DNA from: Deltaproteobacteria bacterium | GTDB taxonomy: Bacteria; Myxococcota_A; UBA796; UBA2385 | Length of the DNA: 64,000 nucleotides | Direction: 5' to 3' | NCBI GenBank assembly: GCA_018401435.1 | Contig: JAGYJW010000019.1 | Location: forward strand, 48,577-112,576 | The notes under the pieces: generated by a model | Told to the model about the DNA's origin: nothing | What the model saw: only the letters and a program-made list of their open reading frames with translations | The model's database searches: none | Made by a program: the position numbers and the translations under genes | In this document: one piece after another, positions 8,111-17,605 of the stretch | Layout of the letters: the number at the start of each line of letters is the position of its first letter | Numbering within the stretch: the first letter of the stretch is position 1

Positions 8111-9246
8111 ATGGCCCCCTCGGATCCGCTGCCACCACTGCCCCCGCCCGTGCTCGTCAACATCGAGAGCACGCTGGGCTGCAACCTCGAATGCGTGATG
8201 TGCGGCAGCCATCTCAGCGGGGTCACCCGCCTGCGCCGCAGCATGGCGCCGGCCCTGCTCGCCCGGATCGAGGAAGAGGTCCTGCCCGGGGTGGTCGACC
8301 TGTCCTTGACCGTGGCCGGCGAGCCCTTCATGACCCCCAAGCTCGGGGACTTCGTGGCCGTGGCAGAGCGGGGAGGCCACTGGCTTCAGCTCAACAGCAA
8401 CGCCACCTTGCTCAAAGATAGCAAGCTGCTGCGGCGCATTCTCGCCCAGTCTGGGTCGATTCGGTTCTCGGTGGATGGGGCCCGCCCCGAGACCTATGCG
8501 GCCATCCGCGGCCAGGACGCCCTGGCCACCGTGCAGGCCAATATCGCCATGGCGGTGCGCGTCCGGGCCGAGCTGCCCCCAGACCAGCGGCCCCGCCTCG
8601 CGCTGTGCATGGTGCTGATGCGCCGCAATGTGGACGAGCTGGTGGAGATGGTGGAGATGGCCCGGGACCTGGGCGTGGACCAGCTGGAGGTGGCCCACCT
8701 GACCGTGCTCACGCCGGAGATGGATGGCGAGAGCCTGCGCCATGACCCCGACCGCTGCGACGCGATGCTGCGCGCCGCACGGGTCCGGGCCGACCAGCTG
8801 GGCCTGCGGCTGGTCCTGCCGCCGCCCATGCAGGGCCGACCTGTGGCACCCCGGCCATCCGCGCGGCTGCGCCTGGCGCTGCGCGAGCTTCGGCAGGCGC
8901 GTCCCCGGCGCCTGGGCGCATCGGCCGGCGGGGCCTGCACCGCCTGCGCCTGGCCGCCTGGGAGCTGCGGGCCGGCGGGCGGGTGCCCTGTCATTTCTTG
9001 CAAGGCGGCGTCTTCATCACCATTGGCGGCGATGTGGCCCCCTGCCCCATGCCGGGGCGCCCCATCGCCGGCAACCTGCACCAGCAGAGCTTCACCGAGA
9101 TCTGGAATGGCCCGGTGCTGAGCGCCATGCGCCAGGCCTTCATCGCGGGCGAGCCGATGGCCTGTTGCGCCCACTGCAGCCAGAATCCCCATGGCTACGA
9201 CCCCGCCGACGAGGCCACCGCCCGCCCGCCGGTGGCGGCGCCTTGA
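8111..9246 (+). CDS. radical SAM protein with SPASM domain, split by an apparent frameshift
   Basis: The first frame from ATG 8111 gives the radical SAM core with CNLECVMC (the CxxxCxxC cluster motif), AGEPFM, NSNATLL and FSVDGA. The C-terminal SPASM domain is in the next frame from about 8930 (CHFLQGGVFITIGG, VAPCPMPGRPIAGN, IWNGPVL, CCAHCSQNP), supplying cysteines for auxiliary clusters. The shift lies near C4 8903-8906 or G4 8930-8933; one lost or gained base restores a full protein of about 378 residues. SPASM proteins often modify peptides or support cofactor maturation. The gene directly follows an Flp-like peptide gene. The substrate cannot be told. Confidence 0.75.
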
Positions 9247-9268
9247 GGGGGCTCAGCGGTCGGCGGCG

Positions 9269-9682
9269 TCAGCCGTAGACAGAGCGGGTGTAGCAGTCCA
9301 ACAGCACCGTGCGTTCACCGGCGTCGTCGATGACGGTGCGCACCTGCAAGGCGTCGCCGTCCTGCTTGAGCTCGCGCACGACGCGGGCACCGCCCACATC
9401 CAGCTCCAGCCGGGCGCCGCCGTCATCGGCCAGGGACCAGGTCTGACCCGCGCCGGCATCGCCGCCATCGTCCAGGATCAGGCGGTCTTCCATGGGGATG
9501 ACCTCGAGCTCTGCGCCCAGGCCGACCGCCAGGGAGGTGGAGGCGGCGCCGCTGCGGGCCTGGCTGACCCGTGACCAGATGCCCGCGAGGCCGCTCTGGC
9601 CGTCGTCGTCGTCGGCCAGCGCCGCGGGACCCAGGAAGCCCAGGGCGGCGGCAACAATCAGGGGATGGGCTTCGAGCTTCAT
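9269..9682 (-). CDS. small secreted protein of unknown function
   Basis: From ATG 9680-9682 the product is 137 residues. It has a signal peptide (MKLEAHPLIVAAALGFLGPAALAD), a short acidic start (DDDDG) and a domain of alternating strands (LGAELEVIPMEDRLILDDG, TWSLADDGGARLELDVGG, DALQVRTVIDDAG) ending LLDCYTRSVYG. A small beta-sheet protein that binds or coats is possible. I do not recognise a family. It converges with the radical SAM gene, 22 bases apart. An upstream in-frame ATG at 9700 would add six residues. Confidence 0.55.
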   Translation of the reverse strand: MKLEAHPLIVAAALGFLGPAALADDDDGQSGLAGIWSRVSQARSGAASTSLAVGLGAELEVIPMEDRLILDDGGDAGAGQTWSLADDGGARLELDVGGARVVRELKQDGDALQVRTVIDDAGERTVLLDCYTRSVYG

Positions 9683-9854
9683 GCGACCTATCTTAGGCAC
9701 CCCTCACCAGAGGGCAAGGGCGCTTCGGGGAATGGGCTGTCACCTTTCGTCACCGAGGGAAGACCAGCCTGCGCCAGGCCCTTCAGCTCGGGCGTGGTTG
9801 ACGACCCGGGGGGCCGGAATACCCGGTCCACCGCCCCGCGCAAGGAGCCGATGC

Positions 9855-10970
9855 ATGTCCGGCAGCCCCCTCCCCTCCCCGATCGCCGTGGGCCTGCTCG
9901 CCCTGGGCCTGGCTTGCGGCCCCAAGAAGGTGCCTGTGGCCGCCTTGGGCGTACCGGCCACGGACTCCCCCATCCTGCCCTCGCCCGACGCCACCCTCTA
10001 CGCGACGGGCAGCTCGTTGCCCCGGGATGTGCTGGTGGCGCAGGTGGTGGAATTCGGCCTGCTGCCCTGGCAAGAGAGCCTCGCAGGCGCTGCGACCACC
10101 CTCGTGCTGGACCACAAGGGGCCCCTTGACCTCAGCCTTGCCCGCCACGCCGCCTGGCGCTCCGGCTACCCCTACCCGGTGGTGCAGATCGTCACTGGCG
10201 ACGAGACCGCCGGCGTCTATCCCGCCGGCCTGGTCACAGCCGTACAACGCGCCTTGAAGGCGGGGGATCATGTGGGTGTGGTGCGGGCCCGGGTGGGTCC
10301 TTCGGACCGCTGGGTGGCCCTGATCGGCCGCAGCGCCGGCGTGGCCGAAGCGCTGCCCCGGGCGACCGCCGAGGGCGCGCGGCTGCACCTCTCTGCCGAC
10401 CGCGCGGGCAACTTCAGCGCGGTGACCCCCTCGGGCGGCACCCGCGGCGGCCCCCTGCCCGCCGACCTGCGCTTGGACGAGCCCGGCGAGTGGTGGATTC
10501 AGCTCGACGCCGCCGATGGCCGGCGCATCCTGGGTGTGCCCGTCGCCGTGGGCATGGAGCCGCCGCCGGGGTCGATCTTCGACCTGCCCGGCCTCCCCCC
10601 GACCGGCCCCTCAGAATCCGCCGCCCTCGCCTTTGAGCTGGTGAACGAGGTTCGCGAGGCCTTCGCCCGGTCGCCGGTGGTCTTGGACGAGACGCTGCAG
10701 ACCCTCGCCCAGCACCCCCTGGAGCAGCTCGCGGCGGGCACCTGGACCCGGTCTGCGGGGGAGAGCCGCCTGCGCGGCGCCGGCTTCGTGGGGGGGCCCA
10801 TCGCCCAGATCACCTGCAAGGCGGCCACGGTGGAGATCTGCCTGGACCAGCTGCTGGCCAGCACCGAGGGCCGCGCCGTGCTCTTGCAGCCCCAGGTGCG
10901 CCTGGGCGGGGTGGCCGCCCAGGTGCGCACCGACGGGTTGCTGCTCGCCATCAACCTCGCCGCTGAGTAG
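9855..10970 (+). CDS. lipoprotein with degenerate CAP/SCP-like C-terminal domain
   Basis: The 371-residue product has a lipoprotein signal (IAVGLLALGLACGPKK). ATG 9855 is chosen over ATG 9851 (other frame) and has AAGGAG seven bases upstream. The middle region (DLSLARHAAWRSGYPYP to RAGNFSAVTP) parallels the next protein. Residues from about 255 (AFELVNEVREAF) to the end have the layout of a CAP/SCP-PR1 domain but lack its usual histidines. The next gene starts three bases after the stop and encodes a longer relative with a more complete CAP domain, so the two look like a tandem duplication. The role is unknown, presumably in the cell envelope. Confidence 0.6.
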   Translation: MSGSPLPSPIAVGLLALGLACGPKKVPVAALGVPATDSPILPSPDATLYATGSSLPRDVLVAQVVEFGLLPWQESLAGAATTLVLDHKGPLDLSLARHAAWRSGYPYPVVQIVTGDETAGVYPAGLVTAVQRALKAGDHVGVVRARVGPSDRWVALIGRSAGVAEALPRATAEGARLHLSADRAGNFSAVTPSGGTRGGPLPADLRLDEPGEWWIQLDAADGRRILGVPVAVGMEPPPGSIFDLPGLPPTGPSESAALAFELVNEVREAFARSPVVLDETLQTLAQHPLEQLAAGTWTRSAGESRLRGAGFVGGPIAQITCKAATVEICLDQLLASTEGRAVLLQPQVRLGGVAAQVRTDGLLLAINLAAE

Positions 10971-10973
10971 CCG

Positions 10974-12167
10974 GTGCTGCTGCCGCTCCTGCTGGCGGGC
11001 TGCACCATCCGCCCCGCCGCCTTGCCCGACGGGCTGCCCACGCCGTCCAGCCGGGATCGCCCGCCCGAAGTCCGCTATCTCCCGGCGCCGCCGCCCCATG
11101 ACGACGCGCGCTGGCTGCTGGCCTCCTTGGACCAGGCCACCTGGGACGCCCAGCTGGCCCGGGCGGTGGACGAGCTGATCCTGCACCTGCCGGGCAAGAC
11201 GCCGCGGCTGACCCCCAGCACCCTGTCCCTGGCCACCGCCCGGGCCGGCTACCCGGGCCAGGCCCGCTTCACGCGGCTGCTCAACGGGGGCGCGCCCCCC
11301 GACGCCCTCGTCGCCGAGATCGCCACCGCGGCCGCAGGAGAGCCGGTGGACGTGGCCCTCAGCCGCCGCAGTTGGGCCGATGGCACCACCTTGTGGCTGG
11401 TGGGCTGGGCCCCGCACCGGGCCGGACTCGATCCCCTGCCCCGAGACCTGCCCCTGGACGGCACCCTGGCCGTCCGGGCCGACCTGCCGCCGGGCAATAC
11501 CGACGCCCGGCTCTTTGTGGCCGGCCCCACCGGCCCGGTGGAGGAGCTGAGCCTCAGCTCGGGCACGCCGCGCTGGGTGGATCGCTTCCACGAGCCCGGC
11601 GCCTACCGCCTGGAGGTGGTGGCCGAGCGCGCCGGTCAGACCGAGGTGGTTCTGCTCTTCAGCGTTTTTGTCGAATCGGAGCCGCCGGCCATGGTCCCCC
11701 CGCCGCCCATGCCCGAGGGCGGGCCCGACCCCATCGCCGCCGAGACCACCCTGTTCACCGCCCTGAATCAGCTGCGGGTGCAGCATGGGCTGCAGCCGGT
11801 GCGCAACTTCCCCCTCTTTGTGCCCCTGGTGCGGGAACACAGCGCGTGGATGGCCAACCTGGGGGTGGTGGCCCACGCCTTGCCCGGGGTGACGGCGGGG
11901 GTCCCTGCCCGCGCCACGGAGATGTCGCATCCGGGCGCCCGCCACTACGAGAATGTGGCCGTGGCCACCACCGCCGAAGACGCCTTGGCCCTGGTCGCCG
12001 ACTCGCCGGGCCATCTGCGCAACCTGCTCTGCGAGGCCTGCACCCACGCCGCCATCGGGGTCGCCCTGGAGCCCACCCTGGGCCGTCGGCCCCGGCTCTT
12101 CGTGACCTGGGAGCTGATGGAGTTCCCCCAGGGGCCCCCCCAAGCGATTGACCACTACGATCGCTGA
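10974..12167 (+). CDS. CAP (SCP/PR-1) domain lipoprotein
   Basis: The GTG-started 397-residue protein has a very short lipoprotein signal (LLLPLLLAGCTIRP shape, first residue from GTG). An N-terminal region resembles the preceding protein, followed by a Pro-rich hinge (MVPPPPMPEGG). The C-terminal CAP domain runs from TALNQLRVQHGL through LVREHSAWM, HPGARHYENVAV, SPGHLRNLL and LFVTWELMEF. The two histidines and two glutamates of this fold are present in EHSAWM, HALPGV, YENVAV and SPGHLR. CAP proteins act in lipid binding, wall-linked proteolysis or adhesion, depending on lineage. It lies just ahead of the ABC importer genes, though any functional link is uncertain. Confidence 0.75.
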   Translation: MLLPLLLAGCTIRPAALPDGLPTPSSRDRPPEVRYLPAPPPHDDARWLLASLDQATWDAQLARAVDELILHLPGKTPRLTPSTLSLATARAGYPGQARFTRLLNGGAPPDALVAEIATAAAGEPVDVALSRRSWADGTTLWLVGWAPHRAGLDPLPRDLPLDGTLAVRADLPPGNTDARLFVAGPTGPVEELSLSSGTPRWVDRFHEPGAYRLEVVAERAGQTEVVLLFSVFVESEPPAMVPPPPMPEGGPDPIAAETTLFTALNQLRVQHGLQPVRNFPLFVPLVREHSAWMANLGVVAHALPGVTAGVPARATEMSHPGARHYENVAVATTAEDALALVADSPGHLRNLLCEACTHAAIGVALEPTLGRRPRLFVTWELMEFPQGPPQAIDHYDR

Positions 12168-12193
12168 GGGCACCGCTGCGTTAGGTCCGCGCC

Positions 12194-12938
12194 GTGGCTG
12201 CCGATCTCCACCTCTGCGACCTGCGCTTTCGCTTCGGCCCGAAGCAGCCGTGGATCTTCGACCGCATCGATCTGCGGGTGCCCGCGGGGTCGGTGACCGC
12301 CCTGGTGGGCCGGTCGGGCTGCGGCAAGAGCACGCTGCTGCGCCTCGCCGCGGGGCTGCTGAAGGCCGAAGGCGGCGCCGTAGAAGATGGCCGCAAACCG
12401 GGTGAGAAGGGCGACACCGGCTTTGTCTTCCAGGCGCCCACCCTGCTGCCATGGCGCAGCGTGGCCGCCAATGTGGCCCTGCCCCTGGAGCTGTCGGGCC
12501 GCGGCACCCAGGCCGGCCCCCAGGTGGCCGCCGCCCGGGCCAGCGTGGGGCCTGGCCGGGGACGCCGACCGGCTGCCGGGCGCCCTGTCCGGCGGCATGC
12601 AGATGCGGGTGAGCCTGGCCCGCGCCCTGGTCACCCAGCCCGCGCTGCTGCTCATGGACGAGCCCTTTGGCGCCTTGGACGCCCTCACCCGGCGCGAGGC
12701 CTGGGCGGTGGTTCAGCAGGTCTGGGCCGCGGCAGGGGCGACGGTGCTGCTGGTCACCCACGACATCGACGAGGCCGTGCTGCTGGCCGACCGGGTGGTG
12801 GTGCTGGGCCGCGCCCCCGGTGGGCCCGCGCGCATCGGGGGCGCGGTGCCGGTGCTTCGCCCGCGTCCCCGGCAGGCCCAGGATCGCTTCTCCCCCCAGA
12901 TCGCACAGGCGGTCGCCGACGTCGAGGCCCTGCTGTGA
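12194..12938 (+). CDS. NMT1-family ABC importer, ATP-binding protein, split by an apparent frameshift
   Basis: Walker A is GRSGCGKST and the Q-loop is [11 protein letters not shown], both in the first frame from GTG 12194. The signature LSGGM, Walker B LLLMDEPF and H-loop VTHDIDE are in the next frame. Removing one G from the run 12547-12550 joins them as [20 protein letters not shown] with no other change. A single-base homopolymer error is therefore the likely cause. The restored protein of about 247 residues resembles the nitrate/sulfonate/taurine-type ATPases (SsuB/TauB/ThiZ). Its stop overlaps the GTG of the permease gene. Confidence 0.85.
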
Positions 12939-13717
12939 CCGGACCCGCGACCAGCCGCCCACCCGCCGAGATCTTGCTGCCCCTGGGCGCCGCTGGCCTC
13001 GCCCTCCTGCTGTGGACGGCCCTCGCCCGCGGCCTGTCCCCGGTGCTGCTGCCCTCCCCCCTCGCGGTGGCACAGTCGGCCTTCACCCACCGCGACAACC
13101 TGCTGCAGGCCACCCTGCAGACGGGGCTGGCGTCGCTGCTGGGGCTGGTGCTGGCGGCGATCGCGGGCTTGTCGGTCGGGGTGCTCTTTCAGCGAAGCCG
13201 CGCCTTGGAGCTGGCTTTGCAGCCCTATGCCCTCGTGGTGCAGACCCTGCCGGTGGTCGCGGTCGCGCCCTTGCTATTGGTGTGGCTGGGCTACGGCCTG
13301 CCGGTGGCGGTGGCCGCCGCCACCCTGGTCGCCTTCTTCCCGCTGCTCACCGCCGCCCACCTGGGGCTGCGCAGCGCCGATCCCGCCCAGGTCGAGCTGA
13401 TGCGGCTCTACGGCGCCAGCTGGACCCAAGAGCTGCTCAAGCTGCGCCTGCCCTCGGCCTTGCCCTGGTTCTTTGGCGGGCTGCGCACCGCGGGCGGCCT
13501 CTCGGTGATTGGCGCCATCGTGGGAGAATTCGTGGGCAGCAACGGCCTGCCGCCCTCTCTGGGCTACCTCGTGCTGCGCAGCGCCCGCGCGGCCGATACA
13601 GCGCAGACCTTTGCCGCCATCGGCTGCTCGGCCCTGCTGGCCCTGCTCTTCTTCGCCCTCACCCGCGCCTTGCAGCTCCGCTTCACGGGCGCGTGGCATG
13701 CCGGAGCCTCCGCGTGA
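12935..13717 (+). CDS. ABC importer permease (SsuC/TauC/ThiX type)
   Basis: A 260-residue membrane protein with about six transmembrane segments (for example [18 protein letters not shown] and [17 protein letters not shown]). The cytoplasmic coupling motif region is [20 protein letters not shown] followed by [19 protein letters not shown], the EAA-loop pattern of binding-protein-dependent permeases. GTG 12935 overlaps the ATPase stop and its own stop overlaps the binding-protein GTG, giving a tightly coupled three-gene importer. Confidence 0.9.
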   Translation: MTGPATSRPPAEILLPLGAAGLALLLWTALARGLSPVLLPSPLAVAQSAFTHRDNLLQATLQTGLASLLGLVLAAIAGLSVGVLFQRSRALELALQPYALVVQTLPVVAVAPLLLVWLGYGLPVAVAAATLVAFFPLLTAAHLGLRSADPAQVELMRLYGASWTQELLKLRLPSALPWFFGGLRTAGGLSVIGAIVGEFVGSNGLPPSLGYLVLRSARAADTAQTFAAIGCSALLALLFFALTRALQLRFTGAWHAGASA

Positions 13718-14658
13718 ACAAAGTCCTCGCCTTCATCCTCGCCCTGACGGCCTGCACGGGGGACCAGCCCGAGGTGGCCCCAGCCGCCCCGCAAGTCGCC
13801 GCGCCCATCCCTGTGCGCCTGGCCTTGAATTGGTATCCCGAGCCCGAGTTCGGCGGCTTCTACGAGGGCCTGCTGGGCGGCCACTACGCCGACGCCGGCT
13901 TTGCTGTCGAGATCATCCCCGGCGGTTCGGGGGCCCCCACCCTGGAGCTGCTGAGCAGCGGCCGGGTCGAGGTCGCCATCTCCGCCGCCGACGACCTGCT
14001 GGTCAAGCGCAGCAAGGGCATCGCCGCCATCGGCGCCTGGCCGGCCTTTCAGCTCAACCCCCAGGGGCTGATGGTGCACGCCGCCAGCGGGATTCGCGGC
14101 TATGACGGCATTCCAGCGGGCTCCCGCATCGCCATCGAACAGGGCGCACCCTTTCAACAGTATCTGTGGAAGCGCTTCGATTGGCAAGGCAAGGTGGAGC
14201 CTGTTCCCTATGGCGGCTCGGTCGGCCCCTTCCTGGCCGATGCCAAGCTGATCCAGCAGGCCTACATCACCTCGGAGCCCTGCGTGGCCCGTGGAAAGGG
14301 GGCCGAAATCAGCTTCTTGGGCGGATCGACCGCGGGCTGGAACCCCTATGGCACCCTGGTGGCCTTCTCGGACCCGCCGCCGGAGTGGGCCGGCCGCTTT
14401 GTCGCGGCCACCCAGAAGGCCTGGGAGGCCTACCTGGCCGATCCCAGCCGGGCCAACGCCGAGATCGGGCGCAGAAACGACCAGCTGGACGCCAACCTGC
14501 TGGCCTGCATCACCGAGGCCCAGGCCCCCTTCCTCACCGGCGACGCCGGCCTGGGCAAGATGGACGCCGCCCGTTGGCAAGAGACCGCCGACGCGCTGGT
14601 CTCCATCGGGCTATTGCCCGAGGGCAGCCGGGCGGACGGCGCCTGGCGCAGCTTCTGA
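13714..14658 (+). CDS. NMT1/THI5-like substrate-binding lipoprotein
   Basis: A 314-residue lipoprotein ([12 protein letters not shown]). The mature part opens [23 protein letters not shown], close to the start of NMT1/THI5-family binding proteins, which read LNWxPxxxxxGFYxAxxxG. Later motifs include [20 protein letters not shown] and [13 protein letters not shown]. The family includes ThiY, which binds formylaminopyrimidine for thiamine salvage, and binders of other small aromatics. No thiamine genes or TPP riboswitch are visible here, so the ligand is left open. GTG 13714 overlaps the permease stop. Confidence 0.85.
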   Translation: MNKVLAFILALTACTGDQPEVAPAAPQVAAPIPVRLALNWYPEPEFGGFYEGLLGGHYADAGFAVEIIPGGSGAPTLELLSSGRVEVAISAADDLLVKRSKGIAAIGAWPAFQLNPQGLMVHAASGIRGYDGIPAGSRIAIEQGAPFQQYLWKRFDWQGKVEPVPYGGSVGPFLADAKLIQQAYITSEPCVARGKGAEISFLGGSTAGWNPYGTLVAFSDPPPEWAGRFVAATQKAWEAYLADPSRANAEIGRRNDQLDANLLACITEAQAPFLTGDAGLGKMDAARWQETADALVSIGLLPEGSRADGAWRSF

Positions 14659-14673
14659 GCCGGACTGGCGTGC

Positions 14674-15249
14674 TCAGGGGCTGCCATTGCTGAGCAGCAG
14701 CACCAGCACATCTCCGCCCAGGCCCGCCAGCGCCCCATCGCAATTGCCCCCGTCAAAATAGGGCGCGGTATCTGGAGGAGGCCCGTCGGCCTGGTAGTCG
14801 AAATAGCCGGTGCTGTGCAGGAAATTCGGGCGCGCCTGCACCCAGGACCAGTCGCTTGCATAGGGTGCGAGGGCCGAAATGAGGCCCTCCAAGTATTCGG
14901 CCACCTGCTGATCGTTCAAGCGAGGGCAGAGCCCATACCAGTCGCCGCCCACGGCCAGCATCCAGGCCAGGCGGTCCTTCAGGCGGGGCGTCGGCAGCAC
15001 GGTCAGGTCCAGGCGCGCCCCCGGCCGCAGCAAGGCCCCGGGCCCCAGCCCGGATTGCGGGCTCCAGCCCAGATTGCTGCCGCGCAGGCGGTCCGCAGCC
15101 AGCATCGCCGGCCAGAAGCCGGGCTGGTGCAGCATCGTCGCGAGGGCATGGCTGACCCCGGCCTGGGCCAGATCGGGGGTCAGGCGGTGGGCCAGCAGCA
15201 GGCTGTTGCCATTCAGCCGCTGATCCACCGCGTCCAGAAAGGCCTGCAC
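14674..15249 (-). CDS. hypothetical protein, possibly truncated
   Basis: From GTG 15249 the product is 191 residues with no signal peptide. It begins MQAFLDAVDQRLNG, has LLAHRLTPDLAQAG, GVSHALATMLHQPG and GGDWYGLCPRLNDQQVAEY, and ends GGDVLVLLLSNGSP. An in-frame stop lies 12 bases upstream of the GTG (15261-15263), so the N-terminus cannot extend. The ending VLVLLLSNG recalls the last strand of serine beta-lactamase-like or penicillin-binding folds. No SxxK or KTG motif is visible, however, and the protein may be the tail of a larger hydrolase. I do not assign a function. It lies 43 bases downstream of the HEGGH peptidase gene on the same strand. Confidence 0.45.
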   Translation of the reverse strand: MQAFLDAVDQRLNGNSLLLAHRLTPDLAQAGVSHALATMLHQPGFWPAMLAADRLRGSNLGWSPQSGLGPGALLRPGARLDLTVLPTPRLKDRLAWMLAVGGDWYGLCPRLNDQQVAEYLEGLISALAPYASDWSWVQARPNFLHSTGYFDYQADGPPPDTAPYFDGGNCDGALAGLGGDVLVLLLSNGSP

Positions 15250-15292
15250 GCCCGGCGCCTACATCAGCTCGTCCAGAAGCTGCACCTGGCGC

Positions 15293-16975
15293 CTATTCCG
15301 CAGCGGCGGCAGGGGTGGAGGGCGCGGGCGGCATGGGCAGCAGGTCGTCCTTGAGGGGGCTCACCAGGTCGTCGCTGCCCAGCAGCTCGACCAGGCGCTC
15401 GCGGAAGCTCGCGGTGACCGGCGCGTGCACCAGGGTGTCCACCAGCAGGGGGCCCACCTTGTCATTGCCCACCGGCGCCCCCACCCGCGCCGTGACGGCG
15501 TGATCCAGCACCGCCTCGGTCATATAGGCAAAGAGGAAGTTCTGGCTATAGGCGGGGTAGTTGAAGAGGATGGGCGAGACCAGCGCCTCGCTGAAGTGCA
15601 GCCCGCCATCGGCGACGGGGGCGCCCGGTCGCCCGGTCAAGGCCGCCGAGATCTCCGCCCCCGCGCGGCTGACGGCTTCGAGGCTATTCGGATCCTCGTA
15701 GAGTCGGCGCTCCACCTGCGTCTTGACGATGCTGTCGGTGATCCATCCCGCGAGGTGCTGGCCACGCCAGTCGGCCAGGGCCTTGCGCTTGTCTTGGGGC
15801 AGCTCGGGCACATAGCGCTCGGTATAGGCCTCGGTGTAGACCTGCCGCTCGAAGAACTGGGCGAAGCCTTCGAACCAGGGGGCCGGGGGCTGCCACAGGG
15901 CGGGGCTCTCGGCGTGGGCCGCGTCCAGGTTATTCCACCACACGGCGTGCCCGCCCTCGTGGGCCAGCGCCTCGTATTGCCAGACCGACCAGCGGTTGTC
16001 CTGGCTCATCACGATGCCCACATACTCGGGGGGCTGAATGGGGAAGCCATAGACGCCAGGGCGAACATAGCGGCGCGGCCCCGTATAGACCTGCCAACCC
16101 TCCGTCTTGAGGCCCATGTCCTGGAAGGCCGTCATCACGCGCCCTTCGGCGAGGTCGGTGTCGAACCAGGCGTCGGCCTCGTCGCGGCCGGCCTCCAAGC
16201 CCATGCGACGCAGCAAGGCGGGCTCGTTGGCCCAGCTGTCCTTGAGCCCCGCGGCCTTGGCCTCCAGCTCCAGGCGCTGGTGCAGGCTGAGGTTGACCGG
16301 GGCCACCACCGCGCTCAGCTCGGTGACCACCTGGTCCACATCGGCCGGCGTCAGGCCCTGGGCGGCCAGGGCCAGCTCCCAGTAGTTTGCGAAGCCTTCG
16401 CGCCGGGCGACGTCGTTGCGCAGACGCACCAGGTCCTGCAGGGCGGGGCCGATGGATTGCATGGTGTGGTTCACATATTCCTGGGCGAGGCTGGCGCGCT
16501 GGTCGCTGTCCAAGCCATCGGCCCCGCGGCTGGCCTCCATCCAGCCATCGTCGAGCGAGATCTGCACCTGCCCGTCGGCGCTGGTCCAGGTGGCCTGCTC
16601 GCTGCGGGCCTCTTCGAGCTTGCCCAGCAGTCGCGTCTCTTCGGCCTTCTCTTCGGCGGTCCAGGACCGGGCGCTGAGGGCCTCGCGCCACCAGGCCTCG
16701 CCCAAGGCCCGCAGGGCCGTGCCCTTCTCGGCCTGCCGCGCGGCCTCGACGTCGGCGAGCACCTGCGGGTCCTTGAAGAAGGCGATGCGGGCCTTTTCGG
16801 CCGCCACCTTGCGGCTGCGGGCCTCCTTGTTGCGCACATTGCGGGCCGTGTCCCGATCGGCCACCGCGAGATCCCGCATCAGGGTGGTGTAGCGGGCGTT
16901 GAGGCCCACCAGGGGCTCTGCGGGCTTGGTGCAAGAGCACAGCAGGAGGACGAGGAGGCTGGCGCAACGAAACAT
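15293..16975 (-). CDS. M2/M3-like zinc peptidase, lipoprotein
   Basis: A 560-residue protein starting MFRCASLLVLLLCSCTKP, a lipoprotein signal; GGGAG precedes the ATG by six bases. The long helical N-terminal region (RNKEARSRKVAAEKARI and similar) is typical of the M3/M2 oligopeptidase fold. The zinc site is HEGGHAVWW, and the third ligand is probably the Glu in PWFEGFAQFFE about 30 residues later. The family cleaves short peptides. Placement on the outer or inner membrane suggests peptide turnover in the periplasm. A low-complexity tail (PMPPAPSTPAAAAE) ends the protein. Confidence 0.85.
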   Translation of the reverse strand: MFRCASLLVLLLCSCTKPAEPLVGLNARYTTLMRDLAVADRDTARNVRNKEARSRKVAAEKARIAFFKDPQVLADVEAARQAEKGTALRALGEAWWREALSARSWTAEEKAEETRLLGKLEEARSEQATWTSADGQVQISLDDGWMEASRGADGLDSDQRASLAQEYVNHTMQSIGPALQDLVRLRNDVARREGFANYWELALAAQGLTPADVDQVVTELSAVVAPVNLSLHQRLELEAKAAGLKDSWANEPALLRRMGLEAGRDEADAWFDTDLAEGRVMTAFQDMGLKTEGWQVYTGPRRYVRPGVYGFPIQPPEYVGIVMSQDNRWSVWQYEALAHEGGHAVWWNNLDAAHAESPALWQPPAPWFEGFAQFFERQVYTEAYTERYVPELPQDKRKALADWRGQHLAGWITDSIVKTQVERRLYEDPNSLEAVSRAGAEISAALTGRPGAPVADGGLHFSEALVSPILFNYPAYSQNFLFAYMTEAVLDHAVTARVGAPVGNDKVGPLLVDTLVHAPVTASFRERLVELLGSDDLVSPLKDDLLPMPPAPSTPAAAAE

Positions 16976-17086
16976 GAGGGACTCCCGGGGCTCCGCCGAC
17001 TCTACCGCAGGCGGAGACAGCATCTCCAGGGGCCTGGGCGCGAGGGTGGGATAGACTGAGCGGCGTCCCTGCCCCTGGGAGCCTGT

Positions 17087-17605
17087 GTGGCCGGCCCCGC
17101 CGCTGTCCTGACCATCGCCGACCTGCAGCTGGTTTCGGCCCTGCGCCACGGCGACCCGGCCGCCTGGGCAAGCCTCTGGGCGCGCTGGAAGGGGCCGCTG
17201 TGGACGATCTGCGGTGCCATGGCGGCGGACCGCGACCAGGCCGTGGCCCTGCTCGCCGGGCTCTACGCCGACCTCCCGGCCCTGGCGCGGGGCTTCACCC
17301 CAGACCTCCCGCTCTGTTGCCAGGTGGGTGCTGCGGCCTTTGCCGGTCTGTCGCGGGAGCTGGAACTGCCCGCCCCCGCTGGCATCGACGTGGCGATCCC
17401 TGTCGCGGTGCAGGTGCCCACCGCCGACCGCATCCGCGACATCCTCGATCGTCTGGACCCCGTCGTGCGCCTGACCTACCTCGTCGATCTGTATTTCTCC
17501 TGCCCGGCGCCGCTGCTGGCGGCGCTGCTCGACGTGGACCCCAACCACCTGCGCAACGCCCGCGCCCAGGCCGCTTGGACCTTGATCCAGAAGGCGGCGC
17601 CATGA
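17087..17605 (+). CDS. divergent ECF-type sigma factor-like protein
   Basis: A 172-residue protein from GTG 17087 (GGGAG five bases upstream). Its N-terminal part (ALRHGDPAAWASLWARWKGP to LLAGLYADLPALA) follows the region 2 pattern of ECF sigma factors. The C-terminal part (RIRDILDRLDPVVRLTYLVD to ALLDVDPNHLRNARAQAAW) follows a weak region 4 helix-turn-helix. Both are unusually low in the basic residues expected for promoter contact, so DNA binding should be tested. The stop overlaps the ATG of a single-span membrane protein with a Cys pair, the arrangement of an ECF sigma/anti-sigma pair. The assignment rests partly on that context. Confidence 0.55.
   Translation: MAGPAAVLTIADLQLVSALRHGDPAAWASLWARWKGPLWTICGAMAADRDQAVALLAGLYADLPALARGFTPDLPLCCQVGAAAFAGLSRELELPAPAGIDVAIPVAVQVPTADRIRDILDRLDPVVRLTYLVDLYFSCPAPLLAALLDVDPNHLRNARAQAAWTLIQKAAP

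Noticed and set aside
12540..12560. programmed ribosomal frameshift in the ABC ATPase
   Set aside because: No slippery heptamer or downstream pseudoknot is evident, ABC ATPases of this family are not known to use it, and several other genes break at similar runs. A sequencing indel is simpler.
10611..13073. 820-residue open frame on the minus strand
   Set aside because: It lies over the CAP and ABC genes in antisense, is rich in Arg/Gly/Pro/His and has no recognisable domain. It is a shadow of high-GC coding sequence.
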